This document shows, piece after piece, positions 7,971 to 16,070 of a DNA stretch of 42,410 bases (positions are counted from its first letter, which is position 1; each line of letters starts with the position of its first letter). A model generated the notes under the pieces. The model saw only the letters and a list, made by a program, of their open reading frames with translations. It did not search any database and was not told the DNA's origin. Both the position numbers and the translations under genes were made by a program. This DNA is from Bacteroides sp. UBA7333 (GTDB lineage Bacteria; Bacteroidota; Bacteroidia; Bacteroidales; Bacteroidaceae), in the NCBI GenBank assembly GCA_002471195.1, contig DKPN01000081.1, forward strand, positions 1 to 42,410, given 5' to 3'.

Positions 7971-8666
7971 ATGAATGAAACGACAAAATTGAATATAACA
8001 CAATGGGCAGAAGAGGATAGACCGCGTGAAAAAATGATGATGAAAGGCATTGCTTCATTAAGCGATGCCGAACTCTTGGCCATTCTTATTGGTTCGGGGA
8101 ATAGAAATGAGACCGCAGTTGAATTGATGCGCCGGATGTTGATAACATGTGAAAACAATTTAAATGAGTTGGCACGTTGGAATATCAATAATTATTCTGA
8201 ATTCAAAGGTATGGGTCCTGCCAAGAGTATTACTATTATGGCTGCTCTCGAAATAGGGAGAAGGCGAAATATGCAAGCCACAAAAGATAGAACTCAAATC
8301 ACTTGTTCGAAAGATATATTTCGAATTTTCCATCCTTTATTATGTGATATTGCTCTCGAAGAATTTTGGATTTTACTCATTAACCAATCCGGAAAAGTAA
8401 TTGATAAAGTTCGTTTAAGCACCGGGGGAATAGCAGGTACATTTGTTGACATTCGCTTAATATTTCGTGAGGCACTATTAAAACATGCCACCCAACTAGC
8501 TGTTGTGCACAATCATCCATCGGGCAACAGAAATCCCAGTCAAGAAGATAAGAACTTAACTTTGCGTATTGCAAAAGCATCAGAAACAATGAACATACGT
8601 TTAATTGATCATGTTATAATCTGTGAAGATAGCTATTACAGCTTTGCCGATGAAGGTGTTCTTTAA
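7971..8666 (+). CDS. radC: RadC family protein (JAB/MPN metallo-domain)
   Basis: From the ATG at 7971 the protein has 231 residues and begins MNETTKLNITQWAEEDRPRE, the usual RadC opening; an ATG at 7959 is an alternative, while a frame reaching 7917 overlaps the glycosyltransferase gene and is unlikely. The N-terminal half is helix-hairpin-helix-like (ALSDAE-type LSDAELLAILIGSG). The C-terminal half holds the JAMM zinc motif: HNHPSG followed by SQEDKNLTLRI. Despite the name, a DNA repair role is not firmly shown for the family. Downstream lies a DUF59 gene with its own putative promoter. Confidence 0.9.
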   Translation: MNETTKLNITQWAEEDRPREKMMMKGIASLSDAELLAILIGSGNRNETAVELMRRMLITCENNLNELARWNINNYSEFKGMGPAKSITIMAALEIGRRRNMQATKDRTQITCSKDIFRIFHPLLCDIALEEFWILLINQSGKVIDKVRLSTGGIAGTFVDIRLIFREALLKHATQLAVVHNHPSGNRNPSQEDKNLTLRIAKASETMNIRLIDHVIICEDSYYSFADEGVL

Positions 8667-8677
8667 AGATTAATGTT

Positions 8678-8685
8678 TATATTTG
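8678..8685 (+). promoter_or_regulatory. Putative promoter -7 element before DUF59 gene
   Basis: TATATTTG fits TAnnTTTG and lies 22 bases before the ATG at 8708, in the short gap after radC. It could give separate expression of the DUF59-lpxH pair. Confidence 0.4.
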
Positions 8686-8707
8686 TCGAAACAAAACTTA
8701 ATTGTAT

Positions 8708-9019
8708 ATGTCTACATTTGAAATAGAACAAAAGATTGTCGAGGTTCTTAAAACCGTATTCGACCCCGAAATCCCAGTCAATGTTTATGACTTAGGCTTG
8801 ATATATAAGATAGATGTTGCCGATGATGGCGAAGTGAATATTGATATGACCTTAACTGCTCCCAATTGTCCGGCTGCCGATTTCATCATGGAAGATGTTA
8901 GACAACGTGTTGAATCGGTGGAAGGAGTGAAAGTGGCCAATATTCATTTGGTTTTCGAACCAGAATGGGATAGAGACATGATGAGTGAAGAGGCCAAATT
9001 AGAACTCGGTTTCTTATAA
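8708..9019 (+). CDS. DUF59 / MIP18 family Fe-S assembly protein (SufT-type)
   Basis: I choose the ATG at 8708 over the TTG at 8702, giving 103 residues. The whole protein is one DUF59 domain: KTVFDPEIPVNVYDLGLIY is the signature (DPE...NVYDLGLIY), then LTAPNCPAADFI with the conserved reactive cysteine, and a C-terminal FEPEWDRDMMSEEAKLELGF. Proteins of this type (SufT, MIP18, PaaD N-domain) help iron-sulfur cluster maturation in the cytoplasm. Another DUF59 domain is fused to the N-terminus of Mrp at 28545-29648 in the same window. No suf genes are adjacent here. The lpxH gene follows after 23 bases. Confidence 0.9.
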   Translation: MSTFEIEQKIVEVLKTVFDPEIPVNVYDLGLIYKIDVADDGEVNIDMTLTAPNCPAADFIMEDVRQRVESVEGVKVANIHLVFEPEWDRDMMSEEAKLELGFL

Positions 9020-9042
9020 TCATTACTCGCAATTATTATAAT

Positions 9043-9810
9043 ATGATAAAGAGTGTATATTTTCTTTCAGATGCGCATTTGGGTTCGCGTGCCATTGAAC
9101 ATAGTCGTACACAAGAGCGCCGTTTGGTAAATTTTCTCGATAGTGTAAAGTATAAGGCTTCAGCAATATACTTATTAGGCGACATGTTTGATTTCTGGTA
9201 TGAGTTCAAATTAGTGGTCCCTAAAGGTTATACACGTTTTCTTGGGAAATTATCCGAACTCACTGACATGGGAGTCGAGATACATTTTTTTATCGGCAAT
9301 CATGACATATGGTGTGGAGATTATCTTAGTAAAGAGTGCGGTGTAATTATTCATCGTGAACCTCTGACTACTGAAATTTATGGTAAAGAGTTTTATTTGG
9401 CACATGGCGATGGTTTGGGTGATCCTGATAAGAAATTTAAACTGTTGCGTGCCATGTTTCATAATACTATTTTACAGCGTATGTTTTCTATGATTCATCC
9501 TCGTTGGAGTGTTGAATTGGGCTTATCATGGGCTAAACACAGTCGAATGAAGCGTGAGGGAGGTTTGGAACCTGAGTATATGGGAGAAGATCAAGAACAC
9601 CTTGTTTTGTATACAAAAGAGTATCTAAAATCACATCCAAATATCAACTATTTTATTTATGGCCATCGCCATATCGAATTAGATTTGATGTTGAGTAAAA
9701 CCTCGCGTATTTTGATACTCGGAGATTGGATTAACTTTTTTACCTATGCCGTATTTGATGGTGAGAATTTATTTCTCGAATCATATATTGAAGGCGAAAC
9801 ACAACCGTAA
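9043..9810 (+). CDS. lpxH: UDP-2,3-diacylglucosamine diphosphatase
   Basis: The 255-residue calcineurin-like phosphoesterase shows all metal-binding motifs in order: SDAHLGS (Asp10, His12), GDMFDFWYE, GNHDIW, LAHGDGLG and YGHRHIE. This set with the FDFWYE sequence is that of LpxH, which removes UMP from UDP-2,3-diacylglucosamine to form lipid X in lipid A synthesis at the inner membrane surface. A more general phosphoesterase of the family is possible but less likely. It is the last plus-strand gene here and converges on murI, only eight bases separating the stops. Confidence 0.85.
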   Translation: MIKSVYFLSDAHLGSRAIEHSRTQERRLVNFLDSVKYKASAIYLLGDMFDFWYEFKLVVPKGYTRFLGKLSELTDMGVEIHFFIGNHDIWCGDYLSKECGVIIHREPLTTEIYGKEFYLAHGDGLGDPDKKFKLLRAMFHNTILQRMFSMIHPRWSVELGLSWAKHSRMKREGGLEPEYMGEDQEHLVLYTKEYLKSHPNINYFIYGHRHIELDLMLSKTSRILILGDWINFFTYAVFDGENLFLESYIEGETQP

Positions 9811-9818
9811 TTCATCTT

Positions 9819-10664
9819 TTAATCTAGAGTGATGCGGCTGGCAAAAATCTTTTCGTCTAAGAAATTGGCCGCTGACTCTTGAAACTTATCTACCGACTCG
9901 GTTGTATAAAATCGAGTGATACCCCCTTTCGTACATTTATTATCCATTTCAGGATGTCTGTATAAATAGTCTTTTAAGCTTTCTGCTACAAGTTCTCCTT
10001 GTGTTACTATATTGATGTGGCTGGGTAGATTTTGCTTTATAATCGGAAGTAATAAGGGATAATGGGTGCATCCCAATATGATGGTATCGATATTGGTATC
10101 TTTTTTCCGAAGTGAATCAAGACTTTTCTTGATAAAAAAATTTGCTCCTTCATTGTTGATCTCATTATTTTCGACCAATGACACCCACATTGGACATGAC
10201 TCTCCAACAACGCTGATATGTGGGAATAGCTTATGAATTTCTAGTGGGTATGATTCTGATTTAATCGTACCCGGTGTTGCAACTAAACCTACATGTTTCG
10301 ACTTGGTGAGTTGATCAATCAACTCTACGGTAGGACGAATAACACCTAAAACTCTTCTATTGACATCAAGTAAGGGTAAATCATTAATTTGAATAGTGCG
10401 TAAGGCTTTAGCAGAAGCGGTGTTGCATGCTAATATAATTAGATGACAACCCATTTCAAAGAGTTTCTTGACGGCTTGCAAAGTAAAATCATAAACAATT
10501 TCGAATGAGCGTGGTCCATAGGGAGCTCGCGCATTGTCTCCTAAATACATGTAGTCATATTGGGGCATTGCCTCTTTAATTTTAGATAATATGGTCAGAC
10601 CACCATATCCTGAATCGAATATTCCAATCGGACCCGGTTGATTTGATAGTTTATTTTCCATCAT
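9819..10664 (-). CDS. murI: Glutamate racemase
   Basis: The 281-residue enzyme makes D-glutamate for peptidoglycan. The Asp/Glu racemase fold is shown by IGIFDSGYGGLTIL (Asp17-Ser18), YLGDNARAPYG, the first catalytic cysteine in ACNTASAKAL and the second in LGCTHYPLLLP. Length is normal. It has its own TAnnTTTG element at 10687-10694 and is cut off from the upstream skp gene by a 20-bp hairpin, so it is probably expressed alone although it is part of the conserved bamA-skp-murI neighbourhood of Bacteroidales. Confidence 0.95.
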   Translation of the reverse strand: MMENKLSNQPGPIGIFDSGYGGLTILSKIKEAMPQYDYMYLGDNARAPYGPRSFEIVYDFTLQAVKKLFEMGCHLIILACNTASAKALRTIQINDLPLLDVNRRVLGVIRPTVELIDQLTKSKHVGLVATPGTIKSESYPLEIHKLFPHISVVGESCPMWVSLVENNEINNEGANFFIKKSLDSLRKKDTNIDTIILGCTHYPLLLPIIKQNLPSHINIVTQGELVAESLKDYLYRHPEMDNKCTKGGITRFYTTESVDKFQESAANFLDEKIFASRITLD

Positions 10665-10686
10665 ATATTATTTAGGAGTTGTACTA

Positions 10687-10694
10687 CAAAGATA
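10687..10694 (-). promoter_or_regulatory. Putative promoter -7 element of murI
   Basis: On the minus strand the bases read TATCTTTG, matching TAnnTTTG, 22 bases before the murI ATG. No clear -33 TTTG is visible. Confidence 0.5.
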
Positions 10695-10708
10695 GAAAAG
10701 GTATCATA

Positions 10709-10752
10709 AAAACGAAAGCGATGAAAGATTTATCTTTCATCGCTTTCGTTTT
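10709..10752 (-). terminator. 20-bp perfect hairpin after second skp gene
   Basis: Arms 10709-10728 and 10733-10752 pair without mismatch around a 4-base loop; the ends are A/T runs, so it can act on the minus strand to end the skp transcript that stops at 10773. It separates the skp/bamA unit from murI. Confidence 0.8.
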
Positions 10753-10772
10753 AAACTTATGTAATCGTACGA

Positions 10773-11285
10773 TTATTTAATGCCTAATTGAGTTTTAACT
10801 TTCGATGTTAAATCAATGCTTTGAGCACCTACGTAAGGAATTTGAGTACGTGCTAAGTCAAAGATATAAACTACACCTTCTGTACCACCAACAGCTTCGA
10901 TAGCTGTATTTAATTTTTGGTAAATAGGAGTCATCAAGTTTTGTTCAGCTTGTTGCATGCCTTGTTGAGCTTCTTGTTGGAATTGCTCTTGGCGTTGCAT
11001 CATATCTTGCAACTCTTTTTGTCTTCTTTCCGCAATGTTTTGTGGAAGAGAATCAGCTGCGATAGCTTGTTGGAATTCTTGATATTTTCTATTGAATTCT
11101 TCTTGAGTTCTTGTTAACTCCTCAGTATATTTTTTTTGTAAAGCTTCTAGTTCAGTAATCGCCTTAGTATACTCTGGCATTGAAGGAATAATCTCCGCAG
11201 AGTTCATATGACCGAATTTAGGAGTTTGAGCAAATACTCCCAATGGAAGTACTATTAAAATTAAAAGTGCAATTTTCTTTAGCAT
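10773..11285 (-). CDS. OmpH/Skp family periplasmic chaperone (second copy)
   Basis: This 170-residue protein has a cleavable signal peptide (MLKKIALLILIVLPLGVFAQ), then FGHMNSAEIIPSMPEY and a long Gln/Glu-rich coiled coil (about residues 45-125, with QQEAQQGMQQAEQN), ending in VVYIFDLARTQIPYVG. This is the Skp/OmpH plan, a tentacle-like trimer that holds unfolded outer membrane proteins. It follows another skp gene after 56 bases, as is common in Bacteroidales next to bamA. A TAnnTTTG element between the two genes could give it extra, separate expression. Confidence 0.9.
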   Translation of the reverse strand: MLKKIALLILIVLPLGVFAQTPKFGHMNSAEIIPSMPEYTKAITELEALQKKYTEELTRTQEEFNRKYQEFQQAIAADSLPQNIAERRQKELQDMMQRQEQFQQEAQQGMQQAEQNLMTPIYQKLNTAIEAVGGTEGVVYIFDLARTQIPYVGAQSIDLTSKVKTQLGIK

Positions 11286-11328
11286 AGTTCTATTTTTTAC
11301 GTTAATTATTTCTTTATGTTATACTTTG

Positions 11329-11336
11329 CAAAAGTA
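11329..11336 (-). promoter_or_regulatory. Putative internal promoter -7 element between the skp genes
   Basis: On the minus strand the bases read TACTTTTG, matching TAnnTTTG, 43 bases before the second skp ATG and just past the stop of the first skp gene. Confidence 0.45.
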
Positions 11337-11341
11337 ACAAA

Positions 11342-11857
11342 TTAATTTGAATATCCTAATTTAGATAAAACATCATTACTAATATCTATTTTAGGTGATG
11401 CGAAAATTATATCCGAAGCAGATGCTCTATCAATAACTAAAGAATATGTTTTTTGTTCAGCAATTTCTTTTACCGCGTTATAGATTTCATCTTGAATGGG
11501 TTTTAAAAGGCTTTCACGCTTTTTGAATAGCTCTCCTTCAGGACCGAAATAGGTGCGTCTTAATTCTGCCGCCGCTTTTTCTTTTGTTACAATCTCTTCC
11601 TCTTTTTTTGTCTTTTGCTCTTCTGATAAGAATACCGATTCAGATTGGTAATTCTTATACATGGTTTGAGCTTCTTTTGACAAAGTTTCAATCTCACTTT
11701 GCCATTTTTTGGAAATCTGATTCAGTTGTTCGTTTGCGCGCTCATATGCAGGAATGTTTTTAAGAATGTATTCCATATCGATAAGTGCAAACTTTTGTGC
11801 ATTGGCTACTACAAAAGAGCCAAAAAATAACATAATTAATAGAACCGATTTTTTCAT
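11342..11857 (-). CDS. OmpH/Skp family periplasmic chaperone (first copy)
   Basis: A 171-residue protein with signal peptide MKKSVLLIMLFFGSFVVANAQ, the family start KFALIDMEYILKNIPAYE, a charged coiled coil (about residues 45-110) and the C-terminal beta segment YSLVIDRASASDIIFASPKID. It should bind unfolded outer membrane proteins in the periplasm and hand them to BamA, whose gene ends 23 bases upstream. It is more typical of Skp than the second copy, which is Gln-rich; the two have clearly diverged. Confidence 0.9.
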   Translation of the reverse strand: MKKSVLLIMLFFGSFVVANAQKFALIDMEYILKNIPAYERANEQLNQISKKWQSEIETLSKEAQTMYKNYQSESVFLSEEQKTKKEEEIVTKEKAAAELRRTYFGPEGELFKKRESLLKPIQDEIYNAVKEIAEQKTYSLVIDRASASDIIFASPKIDISNDVLSKLGYSN

Positions 11858-11880
11858 AACAATTTCTTTTAAACTGTGAA

Positions 11881-14529
11881 TTAGAATTCTTGGCCAAGAA
11901 CAAAGTGGAAACGACTTCCTCCATATTCTTTCGAACCAAATACTTTATCAAATCCATATGCCCAGTCAATACCCATCATACCAATCATCGGTAAGAAAAT
12001 ACGAACACCTAAACCGGCTGAACGTTTTAAGTCGAATGGATTTACTCTTTTGATATCATTCCAAGCATTACCAGCTTCAACAAATCCCAATACATAAATG
12101 TTTGTACTAGCTTCAAGCATTAATGGATATCTTAATTCAATGCCTAGACGTGTATAAGCATAGCCTTCTTGTCCGTAAGGAGTTAACGCACTATTCTCAT
12201 AACCGCGCAAAGCAATACTTTCGGTAGCATAGCTCGAATAACCTGTCATACCATCACCACCTACGTCGAATGTTTCGAAAGGAGATTTTTTATATTTATT
12301 ATAATGCCCTAACAAACCAAATTCTACACGTGTCATCAATACTAAACATTTTGGATGAACTGCATAATCCATTAAAGCTGTATAAGTTTTTGCTTTGAAT
12401 TTCCATTTATGATACTCAATCCAATTGTAAAGTTTATTGCGGTTATCTTGTGTGATTGTTCCGTTTTGGTTATAATACGATTTATAATCTTTTCCATCCC
12501 ACAATGAATAGGGAGGAGTGATTTGTGCCGATAATGAGAACTCTGAACCTTGACGCGGGAACAACGGATTGTCGATAGAGCTACGCGCTATGGTTAGATT
12601 CAAACTAATATTGTTACACTTACCATTGGTTACAGGAAAATACTGCCAGTCTTTCAAAATATAACGTTGGAATGAAAGCTCTGCCGATAATGTAAAGTAG
12701 TCATCAGGCCATCTCAAACGTTTACCCCAACCTACAGATAGCCCCCACATTTGAATTGATTTATCAGGGTCTAAGTTATTCTCATAATTATTGTAGTTTC
12801 CGTAGTTGTATGATCCGTAACCGCCATATCCGCTATACATACTATTATAATAGTTGTCATAATATGAATTATTATAATATCTGCTACTAATATCAGTTTG
12901 TCTAGAATAGTAAGCCGATACCGAGAATGAATTAGGGCGTTTACCACCGAACCATGGATCGAAGAACGATACACTGTATGATTGATAATAACGAGCATTT
13001 GTTTGTCCACTGATTGTCAATGTTTGTCCATCACCTTGCGGCAAAATTCCGCGATAGTTTTCTCCCGGATGTAATAAGTTGGCTACAGAGAAATTGGTGA
13101 ATTTTAAACTCAGTTTACCAATAACACCTGTTTGTCCCCAACCTGCAGAGAATTCTACTTGGTCGTTTGCTTTTGATACAAGATTGTAAGCTATATCTAC
13201 AGTACCATTCATAGGGTCAGGTTGAATATCCGGAGTAATGTTTTCAGCATCAAAATGGCCCATTTGTTGAATTTCGCGCATAGAACGCATTAAGTCATCA
13301 CGGCTAAATAATTGTCCCGGACGTGTTCTTAATTCGCGACGCACAACGTTTTCGTAAAGACGGTCATTACCATTAATTGTGATTTTATTGATGGTAGCTT
13401 GACGGCCTTCGTAAATTCTCATTTCTAAGTCAATAGAGTCTCCATCGATGTTTACCTCCACCGGATCAAGATTGTAGAAAAGATATCCGTTATTGTAGTA
13501 TAAATTGCCAATTGCATCTTCGTCTGAAGTGGTACGTTCTGTTAACAGTTTTTGATTGTAAACATCCCCCTTCTTCATTCTTAAAAGATAGTCCAATTGC
13601 TCAGATGGATACAATGTATTACCAACCCAAGTGACGTTTCTTAGATAGTATTTATCTCCCTCTTCGATATCCAGATATACATCTACTGTTTTGTTGTCAT
13701 GAGGCACCACGCTATCTTTTACAATCACAGCATCACGATAACCTAATTCATTATATTTATCGATAATCAGTTGTTTATCTTCTTCATATTTTTCATTGAT
13801 AAATTTTTTGGTACGGAATATGTTGAGAAGCTTACCTTTTTCATTGGTTTTCTTCATCACGCGTTTCAACTTATTATCAGTGATGGCTTCATTGCCTGTA
13901 ATCGTAATACTATTAACTTTTACTTTTTCTTTTTTATCGATATCAATATCTACAATTACTTGATTGTCATTCGATGCATCGTCTTTTTGTGTAATCAAGA
14001 TCTCTGCATTCTTAAAGCCTTTTTCATCAAAGTATCTCTTAATGTAAGTTTTCGCACGGTCAACGAGGTTCGGAGTAATCTGGCTCCCTTTTACTAAACC
14101 AAGGCGAGCTTCCAAGTCGGTGCGTTCTGATTTTTTTACACCATTATAGCGTATGTCCGATATGCGAGGACGTTGCGTTAGATTGATTTTTAGCCAAACT
14201 TTTCCATCTTCTATTTTTTCGGCAGTAATTTGAACATTCGAAAACAGACCATGACGCCAATAACGTTTGATGGCATTTGTTATTTCATCACCAGGCAATG
14301 ATATGGTTTGTCCAATTGATAGGCCCGATAATCCGATAAGCACAAAGTCTTCATAATTCTTTACTCCTTGCACCTGTATATCGGCAATTTCATATTTTTT
14401 GGGAGTTCCCGAATATAAAATTACCGGTTTTGAGTTTTCATCGGTGTTAATTTCTTGTGCTCGTCCTACTGGCGTGCCTGCCAATAGGTATATAATTGTA
14501 ACGATTATAAAAGAAATACGATTGTGCAT
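11881..14529 (-). CDS. bamA: Outer membrane protein assembly factor BamA
   Basis: This 882-residue protein has a signal peptide (first about 25 residues), then POTRA domains to about residue 450 (repeated motifs such as ISDIRYNGVKKSERTDLEAR, INKITINGNDRLYENVVRRE) and a C-terminal 16-strand barrel ending in the outer membrane signature FHFVLGQEF. The barrel lid region GYENSALTPYG and the motif ALRGY correspond to the conserved VRGF/Y loop 6. It inserts beta-barrel proteins into the outer membrane. Unusual is a Tyr/Asn/Gly-rich stretch at about residues 546-586 that is likely an extracellular loop. Context is uppS upstream (25-base gap) and two skp genes downstream. Confidence 0.95.
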   Translation of the reverse strand: MHNRISFIIVTIIYLLAGTPVGRAQEINTDENSKPVILYSGTPKKYEIADIQVQGVKNYEDFVLIGLSGLSIGQTISLPGDEITNAIKRYWRHGLFSNVQITAEKIEDGKVWLKINLTQRPRISDIRYNGVKKSERTDLEARLGLVKGSQITPNLVDRAKTYIKRYFDEKGFKNAEILITQKDDASNDNQVIVDIDIDKKEKVKVNSITITGNEAITDNKLKRVMKKTNEKGKLLNIFRTKKFINEKYEEDKQLIIDKYNELGYRDAVIVKDSVVPHDNKTVDVYLDIEEGDKYYLRNVTWVGNTLYPSEQLDYLLRMKKGDVYNQKLLTERTTSDEDAIGNLYYNNGYLFYNLDPVEVNIDGDSIDLEMRIYEGRQATINKITINGNDRLYENVVRRELRTRPGQLFSRDDLMRSMREIQQMGHFDAENITPDIQPDPMNGTVDIAYNLVSKANDQVEFSAGWGQTGVIGKLSLKFTNFSVANLLHPGENYRGILPQGDGQTLTISGQTNARYYQSYSVSFFDPWFGGKRPNSFSVSAYYSRQTDISSRYYNNSYYDNYYNSMYSGYGGYGSYNYGNYNNYENNLDPDKSIQMWGLSVGWGKRLRWPDDYFTLSAELSFQRYILKDWQYFPVTNGKCNNISLNLTIARSSIDNPLFPRQGSEFSLSAQITPPYSLWDGKDYKSYYNQNGTITQDNRNKLYNWIEYHKWKFKAKTYTALMDYAVHPKCLVLMTRVEFGLLGHYNKYKKSPFETFDVGGDGMTGYSSYATESIALRGYENSALTPYGQEGYAYTRLGIELRYPLMLEASTNIYVLGFVEAGNAWNDIKRVNPFDLKRSAGLGVRIFLPMIGMMGIDWAYGFDKVFGSKEYGGSRFHFVLGQEF

Positions 14530-14554
14530 TTATGTGATGATTATATGTTTTTAA

Positions 14555-15289
14555 TTATCTTATTTGTTCACTTGTTTTTCCAAAGCGACGTTCTCTTTTT
14601 TGATAACTCGCTATGGCTTTCTGAAACTCTTGCTCGTTAAAATCGGGCCAAAAGGTTTCGCAGAAATATAATTCGGAGTAAGCACATTGCCATAATAGAT
14701 AATTGCTTAATCTATATTCTCCACCGGTACGAATTAATAATTCGGGATCGGGCATGAAGTTAGTGCTTAATTGATTGTTTATTAAGTCGGAAGTAATATC
14801 CTCCGGTTTAATTTCTTGATTCTTAACTTGTAGAGCCAATTGTCGAGCCGCCTCGGTAATTTCCCATTTTGATGAATAGCTAAGTGCCAAGATCAAACAC
14901 ATTCCGGTATTTACGGATGTGCGATGAATACACTCTTCCAAGCGTATTTGTACATTCCGTGGCAATTGTTGAATGTCGCCTATTGTGCGGAAACTAATAT
15001 TATTTTTCATAAAAGTTTCCTCTTCAATAGAGTCTAACAAAAGATTCATCAAGGCTTCAATCTCTGCTTGAGGTCTATTCCAGTTTTCAATAGAAAATGT
15101 GTATAAAGTCAGGAATTTTATTCCTAAACGGGCTGCATCTTCGGCAATGGTATGAACAGCTTCGGCTCCTTTATGGTGGCCAAAACTACGCTCAAAGCCC
15201 TTCTGCTGCGCCCATCTTCCATTTCCATCCATAATGATAGCCACATGCTGTGGTATTCTATCCGGATCTATTTCTACTTTGTTCGACAT
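14555..15289 (-). CDS. uppS: Undecaprenyl diphosphate synthase (cis-prenyltransferase)
   Basis: The 244-residue enzyme adds isopentenyl units in cis to farnesyl diphosphate, giving the C55 carrier lipid for wall and surface polymers. The motifs are clear: HVAIIMDGNGRWAQ with the catalytic Asp21, FLTLYTFSIENWNRP, and the C-terminal PDPELLIRTGGEYRLSNYLLWQCAYSE with the diphosphate-binding arginines. It starts five bases after the porG-like stop and ends 25 bases before bamA, so it belongs to this envelope operon. Confidence 0.96.
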   Translation of the reverse strand: MSNKVEIDPDRIPQHVAIIMDGNGRWAQQKGFERSFGHHKGAEAVHTIAEDAARLGIKFLTLYTFSIENWNRPQAEIEALMNLLLDSIEEETFMKNNISFRTIGDIQQLPRNVQIRLEECIHRTSVNTGMCLILALSYSSKWEITEAARQLALQVKNQEIKPEDITSDLINNQLSTNFMPDPELLIRTGGEYRLSNYLLWQCAYSELYFCETFWPDFNEQEFQKAIASYQKRERRFGKTSEQIR

Positions 15290-15294
15290 TCTAA

Positions 15295-15999
15295 TTAATA
15301 ATTACATTCTTTGCATTTAGGAAAAAGGTCGTAGGTTAAATATACAACCGTGAAAGAATAACTGTCTTTATTCTTAAATCCTTTTCCTTTTATTTCGTAT
15401 GGGTTTTCAAGGCTTAATCCTTCTTTTTTAGTGACATCCAATTTATCACTCAAACTGAAGCGCATTGTAAACTCGCATCCTAAATTCAATCTCTCTTTCA
15501 GCTTATATTTAAAGCCTATTCCTATCGGAAAATTAACAGTGAAAACACCGTTTGCAGGTGGTGGTGCATAGGTAAATCCCATCCCTCCTAATATATATGG
15601 TGTAAACCTTTTTCCACCTCTATAGCCTTGACCTGTGCCATATGGCAAAAAGTTGTACTCAAATTGAGCACCAAGGTCGAATATGGCTCTTTTAAAATTA
15701 GTATCCTCTAAATGGGGATATTTATTATTGAAATTACTTGTGTTACCACTAATACGACCTACCAATAAATTACCTTTAACAGCCATTCTTGGGTTCAGAA
15801 GATATCTTGCAATAACTCCTCCGGCCAATCCTATGTTTTTAAATGGTTTCGAGTAATTTGCATCGCCCATATAAAAACTGCCACCTAGCGCACCGCCTAA
15901 TTCCATTTTATATTCTTCATTGCTTTGGCTCTTCAATGACAATGGGAAAAGACTTAAAAGTAAAATGCAAACAATCAAATTATTTCTTACCTCAATCAT
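15295..15999 (-). CDS. PorG-like outer membrane beta-barrel protein (DUF6089)
   Basis: The 234-residue protein has a signal peptide (to about residue 26, LKSQS) and alternating hydrophobic strands typical of a small outer membrane barrel, with ELGGALGGSFYMGDANYSKPFKN and the Gly-rich FTPYILGGMGFTYAPPP. It ends in KDSYSFTVVYLTYDLFPKC plus KECNY. In Bacteroidota a gene of this kind precedes uppS and bamA, and PorG has been linked to the type IX secretion system; in this organism the role is not shown by the sequence. It overlaps no neighbours and lies 71 bases after the DUF6242-like gene. Confidence 0.75.
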   Translation of the reverse strand: MIEVRNNLIVCILLLSLFPLSLKSQSNEEYKMELGGALGGSFYMGDANYSKPFKNIGLAGGVIARYLLNPRMAVKGNLLVGRISGNTSNFNNKYPHLEDTNFKRAIFDLGAQFEYNFLPYGTGQGYRGGKRFTPYILGGMGFTYAPPPANGVFTVNFPIGIGFKYKLKERLNLGCEFTMRFSLSDKLDVTKKEGLSLENPYEIKGKGFKNKDSYSFTVVYLTYDLFPKCKECNY

Positions 16000-16070
16000 A
16001 GTTATCTGTGTCTTATAAGATACCGTTATAGTTTATTAAACGGATTGATTGCTTGAAAATTGTATGGATA

